From positions 8,824,001 to 8,888,000 of the forward strand of contig OX345636.1 of NCBI GenBank assembly GCA_947044365.1: 64,000 nucleotides of DNA. The letters are read 5' to 3'. Below the pieces are notes generated by a model. The model ran no database searches and was not told the DNA's origin. It saw only the letters and a program-made list of their open reading frames with translations. Shown in pieces: positions 1 to 9,844 of the stretch. Both the position numbers and the translations under genes were made by a program. Within the stretch, counting starts at the first letter, position 1; every line of letters begins with the position of its first letter. Source of the stretch: Petrosia ficiformis. Its lineage: Eukaryota > Porifera > Demospongiae > Haplosclerida > Petrosiidae.

Positions 1-1300
1 CAAAATCATCAACCTTGAGAGCTGAAAGAAACACCTCCACCAAGAAGTCCTATCATGACCAGTTGACAATCTAGAACTGCCTAGTTGTCTCACATATGGA
101 AGGGATATGTGTAGTATGACAGTATGTCGTATTTTGTACCATTGTACTGTTATCATGTATTCTATTTTGCTTGACATGTGTTAATATTGAGTAGCCTTTT
201 TATATATTGCTGTCTTATAACTAATAATCTAGCAATGGCCCACCTCAGAAATGTATGTTTCTGGATGGTTGGTTACATGCAGAGACTACATTTTGAGAGG
301 TGTCAATTTTTGGGGCCTTAGAGGTACATTTATATAGATGAAGCAAGACAGTGGGATCCAGTGTGCACTCTTATTGCCAGAATGAAATGATGTTTGGTTT
401 GTGTTTGCATGAATATGATTGATTCTACATTGAGAAAAATCAGCAATTCCCATTCCATTCATGCTATTTGAGACAGAACCCTAGGGAGTAATTTATGGAT
501 ATTTTTCAAACAGACATCTGTGCTGAAAGTATGAAAAATGATTAGTGGATTGTGTTTGCTGAGTCCAGTGTGCTATATATATAATAAATTATAGTAACAG
601 ACGCTGCGTACAGGCAAGAGAACAAATACCTATCTAGTAACTATAACATTCTGGAATGATCAGATACTTACACTCACTTTCGAATGGTGTATTGGCAGAA
701 GAGATCAGGTGATTGAAGTTCATCACAGCATGTAGATGTATTTACAGTTATATGTATCATTGTCTATTTACTCAGCTTTATGCCCTGTTGAATTCAACTT
801 ATGCTTCAAGTGATTAAGAAAAGTGTAAGCTCAATACAAAGAATGAGGAAATGCAAATTTAATCTACTCCCTGGGAGATGAAGCTGACGATATTTTACCT
901 TCATTCAGCTTATCAAGCAAAATATGATGAAGTGCAAGATAAATTGGAAGCTGATTTTTTCAAAAAGTGAACTGGTATATTTGAAATAATCGGAAGCAGG
1001 AATCTAGAGAATCAGTATACACTTTTATCACAACACCATAATATTATTATATACACTTATCACAACACCATGAATATTATAGTCTCACAGAGCATTGTGG
1101 ACTTTGTGATGGTGGGTTACATTACCAAATAATTTGCATAGAGAATTGTTGTTGGAATCTGCAATGCCATGCTGTCCGAGAAGTTACAAGGCGATGCAGA
1201 AGTGATTATTTACAAGGCAGAAACAGTCAGCAGTAAGCTCTTTTGAAAGGAAATGAAGGACCAGTCCCATTAGAAATCGTTCGTAAAGGAATGGATAATC
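1..1300. other. AT-rich upstream flank, no gene seen
   Basis: No open frame with recognisable similarity on either strand. It lies directly 5' of the retrotransposon gag remnant, so its 3' part may be decayed gag or leader sequence. I could not find a matching long terminal repeat or a primer-binding site. A short direct repeat (cttatcacaacaccat) occurs at about 1023-1072. Confidence 0.4.
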
Positions 1301-1315
1301 CCAAAGGCAGACCAA

Positions 1316-1564
1316 GTGATCGTATTACACATGAAATTCAGTACTGTCCAGCAAAGAATATACTGTTGCTGGCGATGTCACAAACATGGACACTACACAA
1401 ATATGTTTAGATCTGGCAAGATAGGAAACATTCCACAAGTTGTTGATGATTATATATATGACAACGTCTTCTTAGGAAAAAAAACCCAAAAGATCAAGCA
1501 AACGCTAAAAGTCAGTGATACACCAGTTGGCTTTTCACATAGATACGTACAGATGCAGAAATGA
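1316..1564 (+). pseudogene. Retrotransposon gag remnant with degraded zinc knuckle
   Basis: An 82-codon open stretch contains CCWRCHKHGHYTNMFR near residues 17-32. This has the spacing of a CCHC zinc knuckle (C-x2-C-x4-H-x4-C) with the last Cys replaced by Arg. Such knuckles sit at the C-terminus of Gag nucleocapsid regions and bind template RNA. Reverse-transcriptase and RNase H remnants follow in the correct order on the same strand within 1.4 kb, so I read all three as one decayed Ty3/gypsy-type element. The frame is closed on both sides and there is no continuous gag-pol. The call rests on one motif plus context; the ATG at the start is only the first in the open frame and need not be a real start. 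Confidence 0.55.
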
Positions 1565-1726
1565 CTCTTGTTTGATAGTCTACCCACAAGTCTATTGGCA
1601 ATCCTCCCCTGTTACCTGCTAAGAGGAATCTGAAGGGCCTTGGCAATAACAGCCTCTCTTTGAAGGCGTAGATTTGAGGTAAAATTTCCAAGACTTGAAG
1701 TTGGGGTGTAACGGGACATCTACGTA

Positions 1727-2238
1727 GTGAAGCAGTTCCAAGAGCTTGCTTGGTCAACTAGCAAAGGACTAGGACAGCTAGAGGGAGAGTATACAATAAA
1801 ATTGGAAGATGGTGTCCAACCATCTGCTCTTTCAACCCCTTGTTGTGTTACAATTCTTTTAATGAAGGCAGGGAAAAAAGAGCTAGAACGCATGCAGGAA
1901 TTTGGAGTAATTGTCCCAGTGACAGAACTGACAGACTGTTGCTCAGGCATGTCTGCTGTGCCCAAAGAGTAATAAAGTTGGTATATGTGTGGATCTGACC
2001 CAGCCTAATGGAAGTGTGAAGAGAGAAAGATATCCCTCAACAGGTGTGGAACATGTTTATTACTCCTTATGGCCATTTTTGTTTGCATCCACTACGTTTT
2101 GTTATTAAGTCTGCACCTACACACTACCAAAGGAGAGCATCTGTGTTTCCATGTGGTGTGAGTGGAGTTGTGTGTATGATAGATGACATCCTTGTTCATG
2201 TTAAATCACGGGTAGAGCATGAAAAATGCCTACGATGA
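1727..2238 (+). pseudogene. Ty3/gypsy-type reverse transcriptase remnant
   Basis: Residues of the 1727-1972 frame (QPSALSTP, then ERMQEFGVIVPVTE and CCSGM) correspond to the N-terminal fingers of Ty3/gypsy reverse transcriptase. The match continues after a frameshift near 1970 (KVGICVDLTQPN). It resumes at 2044-2238 with FITPYGHF, SAPTHYQRR and the catalytic-region motif MIDDILVH. Between VEHV (about 2050) and FITPYG the usual palm segment with the first catalytic Asp is missing, so an internal deletion has removed part of the active site. The fragment is non-functional. It is single-copy here: the large duplication begins at 2276, just after it. Confidence 0.8.
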
Positions 2239-2499
2239 GCAGAAATGTCAGTTTTTAGTAAGTGAGGTGGGTGTTTTGTGTCAGGTGTTTTAACACTCTG
2301 GGAATCAGTCATTCACAAAAAGTTAGCACAATATATAAAAAACCATGGAACCTCCAAGAATTGTGTTAGAAATATGCTGCTTCCTCTGAGTGGCCAACCA
2401 AATGCATGCCCAAAATGGTGGATATAACTCAACTGCTTCAGCAGTTACTGACCAAGAATAATCAGTGTTATGGGAAGAGGCACAGAATATTGCATTCCA

Positions 2500-2925
2500 A
2501 AAGTTCAAACAGATTCTCCTTGTTAGCCACTCTTTATTTCTGTTCAATCTCAAACTATGAGACTGCAGTTTTGGCTAATGCATCCTCTTATAAACTAGGG
2601 GCAGTGTTAGCTACTACAACAGCCATTGGGACATTCAAAACCTGTGACCAAATATCAAGACTATGACCACTACTGAGGTGCGTTATGCACAAATTGAAAA
2701 GGAAGTGATAGCTTTCATCTGGGCCTGTGAATATTCAATGGACTTCTTGGTAGTATTAAAGTTTAATACACATACAGACCATTGTTTAGCTCTAAGCAAC
2801 TAGAAGTACTGCCATTGAGAGTTCAGATTTTTCGTCTTACAATGTTGCATTGTGAGTACTCAATCTCTCATGTGCCAGGAAAACAACTGGTGATTGCAGA
2901 CACATTTTCATGAACACCAGCAGGA
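2500..2925 (+). pseudogene. Ty3/gypsy-type RNase H remnant, copy 1
   Basis: Shifting frames give ETAVLANASSYKLGAVL, then TTTEVRYAQIEKEVIAFIWA, then HTDH, ISHVPGKQLVIADT. These are in the order of the RNase H domain that follows reverse transcriptase in Ty3/gypsy elements, which degrades the RNA of the RNA-DNA hybrid. Several frameshifts and stops interrupt it. No integrase follows: a foldback repeat abuts the end at 2937. An almost identical copy lies at 19843-20268 as part of the large duplication. Confidence 0.75.
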
Positions 2926-2936
2926 ATCATATTGTA

Positions 2937-3220
2937 AATAAAAAACATTTTCAATAAAAATGAAAGAAGATGCAGGGATGTCAAAACCCAAAAAGCATGC
3001 AAACAAGTTTGGGAAGCTAACATAGGACACAAAATCACTTCCATATAACCCTACATAAGTACAGCTCTTTGTATTTTGTTTTATAGCAGTGTAAGTACTT
3101 ATGTAGGGTTATATGGAAGTGATTTTGTGTCCTATGTTAGCTTCCCAACCTTGTTTGCATGCTTTTTGGGTTTTGACATCCCTGCATCTTCTTTCATTTT
3201 TATTGAAAATGTTTTTTATT
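2937..3220. repeat. Long foldback repeat, 126-bp arms, 32-bp loop (copy 1)
   Basis: 2937-3062 is the reverse complement of 3095-3220 with one mismatch, separated by a 32-bp spacer. Transcribed from either strand it would fold into a 126-bp near-perfect hairpin. A diverged single arm of the same family lies at about 6770-6905, so this is a foldback-type mobile element or its remnant rather than a gene. Coding frames across it (for example 3113-3451) are by-products of the inverted repeat. The duplicate is at 20280-20563. Confidence 0.9.
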
Positions 3221-3691
3221 ATTCTTGTTTCCATTGTTTTTTTCCTGAATGGTGTGAATATTTTTTGTAGATTACAGAAATACTATACGTATATCACTAT
3301 GGAATCATACAAAAATAAATGCATTCAAATTTGTTCATCAATAAAAGTCAGTTTTTTGTATTTATGTATTGATTATCATTCTCTTTCACTTACAGATGAT
3401 GTATATTCTCTATTTCACTTACAGCACTGTCTGCCATCCTACAAGAAGTAGTGTCAGTCACTTACTACTTTAAGACCAGAATTCTACTATGTATGCAATA
3501 GGAATTGTGCTAGAATCGATGTGATAGTTCAACAAACAAAAAAATGATTTGTCTGAAAAATATTATTATTAATATGATGAAGATTTTGCCAGTTTGGCTA
3601 CCCGCCGGTTCTCTACCTTAGCGACAATTTTTGGCCATCTAGAAGGTGTTGGTAGTCATAAAAACACTAGATATGAATAGGTATGTGTGTA

Positions 3692-6007
3692 TTAAAACTT
3701 ATCTGTATATATTATCAGAGATTTCAGCTCATCACTTGCAATTGAAATGTATGGGCGGCCATTTTTTTTCCGTGCCATCCCTACATAGAGAGTACTACCG
3801 TACTCTCTGATAGTGGATAAAGAGATTTTTACATCAAAACTGTCATAGAAAACCTGCCAATCTCCGATCAAAGATTGGATAGCATTGGGGTCACCAAGAA
3901 GCAGTTGCAGTATGTATAATAGTCTATTTTTTATTGAGTTTGCCAGGGAAAAATAAGTTACCACAAAAGCTTCAGCCTTTCTATCAGATAGCATCTGAAT
4001 GATCAGCTACAGATCGTGAGATACAACAGGATTATAACCAAACAGTCCTAAGGGCTGGGGTACTGAAGCAAATATATACTGGTCATTAAGTGTAGAGCTT
4101 GTGTTATTAATAAACACCGAAAGTGTGGAGGTCTGGGGTATCCAAGGACCTGGAAGAACTGTACTGAGTGCCTTAAAGCTCAGAGCAGAAGCTGCAACCA
4201 TTGATTCCATCAAAACTTTCATAATTACTTTGACAGACGGTATATAGTAACTGACCTTTCTGAATGGAAGAAGAGTATGTAATTGCTCGTTGTGGAATAT
4301 AATATTCAATCTTTATCGAAATTGCAAAATTGGGCTGATAAATTATTGATAACAATTATTATAATTTTTATTATAGAAAACAGTCATGAGAAACTGTGTT
4401 CACAAATAATTGAAACCTTCCAAGATATAAATGTTAAATACTATTGTTTAGCTGTTAGGTATTCAAAACATTGAGCCAAACATCATTGATATCTCAGCTT
4501 CGTATTCTTCACGGCAACATAATATACATTCTTGTTAATATTATATAATGATATTATATAATAACAAATTCAAGCTATAATTATAATGATTGAAAGGACA
4601 AAGCCTACCTTTCACTTGTTCAGCTTGGCTCATTAGTTCTGTTGTTTCGGGACTCTCTTCTACTGAGAAAAAGGAAATTGTTAATGAGAATTGTTATTTT
4701 TTAAATACTGTGTATATACTGTCTGAAAATAAAATGCAGTCTTCCAAATTTTTGTTACTATATAGGTTTTCATCATCGACTAAAGTGTATGCAAATAGAC
4801 ATGATTGATGAAACAGCACTCACTCACCTTCAGTAGGGGGATTCAGGATATCTGTCGAAACAGGCTCAGTGGTGTTGCAAGTTTGCAAATGTTTAGCATC
4901 GTGTTGAACTTCTGACGCTATATCAAAAAGAGATATAATAGTACAATAATTATAAAGGATTATGAATGAATAGGCTATTGACATGTGAAATTATGTCTTT
5001 TTTCGAATGTTAAATATAAAATGATATTATAGTCCAAAACTGTTAATTATTTCACTGAAAAATGAGAACACTGACTTTTAATTTAAAAAATAACCAAAGA
5101 GATTAACAAGTACATATTGCAGGCAGTTGGTAGAATATCGGTCATAATAATTAAAGTATTCATCACCTAAATCTTTCCTCATTTTTTCCCCTATAGACAC
5201 TGTTTCATCTCTTAACAAGAGAATCTTCACTACTGAGTGTAGTTTGTCAGGATGCTCATCCAGTGTCTTAACAATAGCTTGTACTAATGCTTCAGATCCT
5301 TTATCCTTTACTTCATTTCTGGTTTCTGAAGTAATAATGTCTTCAGCATGCAGCGTCTCCAATAGCTCAGTTGATTGTACTGGTAATACTTGTACAACAT
5401 CATCTTGATGTTTCTTTAGGATTGCACTGGATTTGCTGTCTGTGATGAAGGAATGCATCCATAATGTTTTATTATCTGTACTAATATAAATCAGACAACT
5501 ACATATTGCATGTTTTTGTTTGTTTCCTTGCACAGCATATGCGCAAAGTGGTTATTTATTTATATAATTATGTATGATGTACATTGGGAAGTGGAATAAG
5601 AAAATATCCTAAGTATGAAACTTATAGTAACTGTAGCTTTATACTAACAATCTGTAACAATTAATATTCATATAACTACCTTCATAGTCTTTAATGAGTG
5701 ATTCAGCAAGACTATTACCAATAACACTATCTCCTTCTTTGAGAATATCCAAAAAAATTTCAAATGCTCTTCCATTCAAAGTGACAGCTCCACGAAGTGA
5801 GGTAAGGACTAGATGCATTCGTCGCTGAGTAGACATGTTTACATTTTCATCCAACACCTTGAGATAAACATCATCTGGAAGTATTTGAGCTGCAAAAAGT
5901 TTCCTTGCTGGGTCAAAAGAATCTATGGTAGATTCAATAATTTTGTCGAAATTCTTCCGAAGGGCTGTTCGGGCTGCATTTATATCAATTGGCTTTGTGG
6001 AAGCCAT
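3692..6007 (-). CDS. Tandem CARD protein, copy 1 (five exons modelled)
   Basis: Exon 1 (6007-5680) starts at ATG and encodes 109 residues with the helical pattern of a CARD (ALRKNFDKII, LLxxLxxxV-type heptads, LAESLIKDY). Exon 2 (5439-5167) encodes a second CARD/death-fold domain (AILKKHQDDVV, RNEVKDKG, KLHSVVKILL). Exons 3 (4917-4828) and 4 (4662-4609) are short, acidic and linker-like. All four join in phase 1 at clean GT-AG sites. A C-terminal region of about 185 codons (4255-3692) of no recognised family follows a pyrimidine-rich acceptor, but its phase does not match exon 4, so an exon may be missing between 4608 and 4255. An in-frame TAG at 4007-4009 interrupts it. CARDs act by homotypic binding in inflammasome or apoptosis adaptors, so a cytosolic immune-signalling role is inferred. 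A 5' untranslated exon acceptor is likely at about 6029. Copy 2 is at 21035-23350. Confidence 0.75.
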
Positions 6008-6769
6008 AACATCAATTTAGACTTCAATCTGCAAACATAAAAAAATAAGATAATAAAACAATAATAATGCAACGTAAAAAATATATTTGATAATTTAGAA
6101 TTGCATGGACAATTTTTAAACGGATGCGATGCAACGAGCCACACCCTGAACAACAACAGTTTGACCAGCCACACCCAAGAGTTCTGTGTGATTGCAATTG
6201 CTTACAACAACAGAGATGCAAATTATAGTTAGCTTGTCTCACCGATATACAGGAAAGAGTGAATAGGCAACCAAAAGTTTCAAGAGAAACTGGAATGGAG
6301 GCACACACAAAATGCCAATAAACATTACGTGACTCCATGTGACTAGGGCTTGTACAGAGAGGTGTGATGAAGTTTGTGAGTCTCTCCTATATAGAACTGA
6401 AACTGCTGTCTTTTATCGGATTAAACGTTTCGCATGCTAGGTAATGATGTAGAGTAGTCTGTGGTATGTTTCTATGTGTAACCAATCGTGACCATGTTAT
6501 AATTATTTATAATTATTATAAAATTATTATTGTCAGTATTATTGTTAAATATTGGTGTGGATTTATATTGAATTGAGCAAATAGTTACATGAAGAGACTG
6601 TCAGTTTGTGATATTATTCACGAGAGGGAAATTGAGACAATTGATGGAATCTTAATTAATAATTGAAAAGGTTGTGTCTATTTAGTATTTACATGATTTA
6701 CATTGACATATCCAGTCTAGAATGACAGATTGCTTCAATTGCTTGTCATAATAAAATACAAAGAGCTGT

Positions 6770-6905
6770 ACTTATGTAGGGTTATATGAAAGTGGCTTGT
6801 TTAATTTGGGTCATATGTTAGCCACCTAACCTTGTTCACATGCTTTTTGGGTTTTGACATCCCTACATCTTCTTTCATTTTTATTGGAAATGTTTTTTTT
6901 ATTCT
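6770..6905. repeat. Single arm of the foldback family
   Basis: Sequence from 'gtacttatgtagggttatat' through 'tttttattggaaatg' matches one arm of the 2937-3220 foldback with about ten differences. The partner arm is absent. The neighbouring 6340-6770 is AT-rich with no gene seen. Confidence 0.75.
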
Positions 6906-7089
6906 TGTTTCCATTGTTTTTTTTGAATGATATTTTTATAGAGATTGCAGAAATAGTGCTTAAGTTATGAAATCATTTAATGACAAATGCATCAATGCAG
7001 TTCAGTCTTTTGTATATATCAATTATTTGTAAATTGATTATCATTGTCTTACACTTACAGATAATGTCTATTCTCTGTTTGACTTACAT

Positions 7090-7200
7090 AGTATTTATAA
7101 TAAGCTGATGTGTTTCAGGCATGATAAAGTCAGCCATGATTACTGTATGCTGGACACCACAAAGCAGTCATAGGGATACTATTTTTTCTCTATAGGTCTT
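7090..7200 (-). mobile_element. End of a TIR element (family shared with 12.9 kb and 28.7 kb)
   Basis: Read on the minus strand, 'tatccctatgactgctttgtggtgt' (split here at about 7155-7183) and the following 'atcatggctgactttatc' recur at 12947-13001, and in part at 28705-28735. The sequence lies in front of the SINE and appears to be one terminus of a non-autonomous DNA element. The other end is not delimited here. Confidence 0.5.
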
Positions 7201-7236
7201 GTTACATTTACATGTACATGATGTTATCAGAGATGT

Positions 7237-7237
<1 letters not shown>

Positions 7238-7267
<30 letters not shown>

Positions 7268-7385
7268 CACCTGAGGCAATGGAAAAAGGAAAATAAGAGT
7301 TGCCTCAGGTGGGATTCGAACCCACAACACTCTGTACTCCGGACAGATGCTCTACCAACTCAGCTGGCAGGGTCCGAATCAAACA
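7238..7385 (-). mobile_element. tRNA-derived SINE with (CTTT)n tail, copy 1
   Basis: On the minus strand a tRNA-like head contains an A-box (AGCTGAGTTGG) and a perfect B-box core (GGTTCGAATCC), the internal RNA polymerase III promoter elements. The acceptor stem does not pair, so it is not a tRNA gene. A (CTTT)n tail at 7238-7267 marks the 3' end. Between head and tail the 12-nt arms of CACCTGAGGCAA and TTGCCTCAGGTG form a hairpin. The duplicate is at 24580-24728. Confidence 0.75.
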
Positions 7386-7429
7386 TCTCATATGCCTGTA
7401 TGAACAGGCTAACAGACACAAGGCATTAG

Positions 7430-9240
7430 GTGATGTACATATCATATAGTCTAATAGATGCCTCATTTTGCAATTACATGAAAATTCATGTGCCTAGCAT
7501 GCCAGACAATTAACAAACGAACACAACAAACAAGCAGCCAAATGGCTTATAAAATTCATAAAACATAGTCACAAAGGGCTTAGAAAATATCAAAGCAGCC
7601 ACTCTAGCTTTGAAAAATAACAATCAGCCACCATGGCTTAGAACATATCCAGCTACAATAGCTTAGAAAATAAGCAGCCTTATTTCTTATTATAAATACA
7701 AATTCATGTACATACTAATTTCTATGGAATAAGCAATATTTTGATACCACATGATAATAATACAACACAGGTTATACCTACGTACATGTATCATACTATG
7801 CTCTATACATTGACTATATTTTATTATGACATGTACTTTATATACTAGTCAATATAGATCACGATGAAATGAAACCTTGTAGCATAATCATAAGGAAAAA
7901 TATAAATTTTGAAGGCAAAGCTAACTATGATCCTCTCTGTTTGATATCCAATTTAAGAATAAAAAGAACACACAAATTTCCTGAAAGTTGGTAACTCATT
8001 AAAAATACATGGTACTGCTGTCATCTACTAGTACACTATTATTCAGCATTAAAATTTATGCTCTAAGAAATGAATTCCACCACAACTAGCTATGTCAGTT
8101 CATATTGCATATAGGCCTACTTCAGAATGCACCAATACATGTCTATCTTGGTAGATGTATAATTATATTTCTGAAGTATGCATTTGGAAAAGAATAAAAT
8201 TTATTACATAATTGCAACTGATATAATTATTATTAAGCATCATCAGGTGAAAAAATGAATTCTGTTTTTTCTGGCTGCATATCCTTTCATAAAACAGTAA
8301 ATAGATATCTTAATAGCTTGTACCTCATATAAACTGTACAACAGAGGTTACTTGTATTTGGAATTAATTAAAACATTGAGTACACCACATAATAATTATT
8401 TAGTATGTACATGAATTTCTGTTAAAAACAAAAGTTGTATATATTCGTTCCACTCCACAAATATCAAGTTTTCAAAATCAACCACTAGGTGTAGTTGATA
8501 CTACTTACTATGGATTGTTTCCATGCTTTATTATGCATGGCATGTACTATTATTTACTATAGTAAATATTGATCAAACCAATACTTTTAAACATCACTTA
8601 ACCAGAATCAGTATCAATTCGCTCTCAGGAAAAATCTTAGCTAATAAAAATTGCGTTGAAATTTATGCAACCGAATATCAGGGTGTGGATTGCCTAAATT
8701 TTATCTGTACTCCTCAAACAAGAGTTGTTATATTGGCATATTGTCTATTTTAGGGACAAATCACTACCTCACTAAAATAGGCAACCACAATAATAATTAT
8801 GAAGCATAGAACCTGCTGGTTGAATGGGAGATATTTTCTCATTCTGTTATATATACATATTTGGCTAAACTGGTTCCTTACAGCAAAAGCATCACTGCAA
8901 AATGGATTTGTGTTTCAACTGTTGCCTACTGCATGATCAGATGTAATAATTATCATAGTATCTTATTCACATAATTTAACCCTCTCAAATTGTCTGTTGT
9001 CTCTGCTTTATTCATCAAAAATAGTAGATCTAGATTCAACTGAAACTTAATAATACTGTTCTTCATACACATGAGAACAAACATGGACTATCTATTGAAG
9101 GCAGCAGTGTGTGGGCAGCCAAACCATTTCATGTGAATTGTATTACTTAAAGATTTGTTTGAGACATGAAGCGAAGGTTTTAATCCAACTATAAATTGTG
9201 TTTGTACTATGTGTCTTGTCAAATCTAAGCCAAGCTATTT
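7430..9240. other. Non-coding MITE and minisatellite stretch (copy 1)
   Basis: No gene seen. 7440-7690 holds a repeat family that recurs at 24.8, 17.8-19.5 and 49.1 kb: an end reading 'catgaaaattcatgtgcctagcatgc', then imperfect units of about 25 bp around 'agccacaatggcttag'. The rest is AT-rich. A segment from about 8230 recurs in diverged form at 28.5-30.0 kb, which points to an older tandem duplication. Confidence 0.6.
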
Positions 9241-9840
9241 TGGTATTAGAATGTTGTTATTCACAGTTACATTGTAAACTGATAGTATACACAACATGAC
9301 TCATTATATATTCCATAGTCTCTATTAACAACATTCACAAGTAGCCTGAATACACAATTTCATATTGGACTGCAGGGAAATATATATAGTATTGCAATTC
9401 ATTCAATTGCTGAATTGATAAAATCTTTTTGGATCACGACAGATATATTTCATGTTATAATAATACACAAGTTTATTACTGTTTTGTTGACTATGTATGA
9501 TTGAATGCCGAGTGCTAGTGCCTCTACCTTTCTGTGTACTAGAATGTTGTTATTCACAGTTACATTGTAAACTGATAGTATACACAACATGACTCATTAT
9601 ATATTCCATAGTAATCGCAATTTATGCGTTAATAATTCCTACTATTAATTTACATAAGAACTGCCAATACTCTATTAACAACATTCACAAGTAGCCTGAA
9701 TACACAATTTCATATTGGACTGCAGGGAAATATATATAGTACATGTATTGCAATTCATTCAATTGCTGAATTGATAAAATGTTTTTGCATCACCGCAGAT
9801 ATATTATAGTAAGATATCAGTTTATTACTGTTTTGTCGTG
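9241..9840. repeat. Internal direct repeat formed by deletion junction
   Basis: The sequence from 'ttagaatgttgttattcaca' occurs at 9247 and again at 9541, followed each time by the same 200-odd bases. Comparison with copy 2 shows that the second half abuts the first through the five bases TAGAA (9540-9544), where copy 2 has 3.06 kb of extra DNA (26997-30056). Confidence 0.85.
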
Positions 9841-9844
9841 ATGA

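Noticed and set aside
3076..3451. 64- and 112-codon frames, with duplicates at 20419-20794
   Set aside because: They run through the foldback arm and AT-rich tail; hydrophobic low-complexity translation with no family.
6024..6338. 104-codon minus-strand frame upstream of the CARD gene
   Set aside because: Low-complexity Cys/Leu-rich frame overlapping the likely 5' untranslated exon and intron.
7270..7380. tRNA gene on the minus strand
   Set aside because: Good A and B boxes, but the acceptor stem does not pair and a (CTTT)n tail follows; it is a SINE head.
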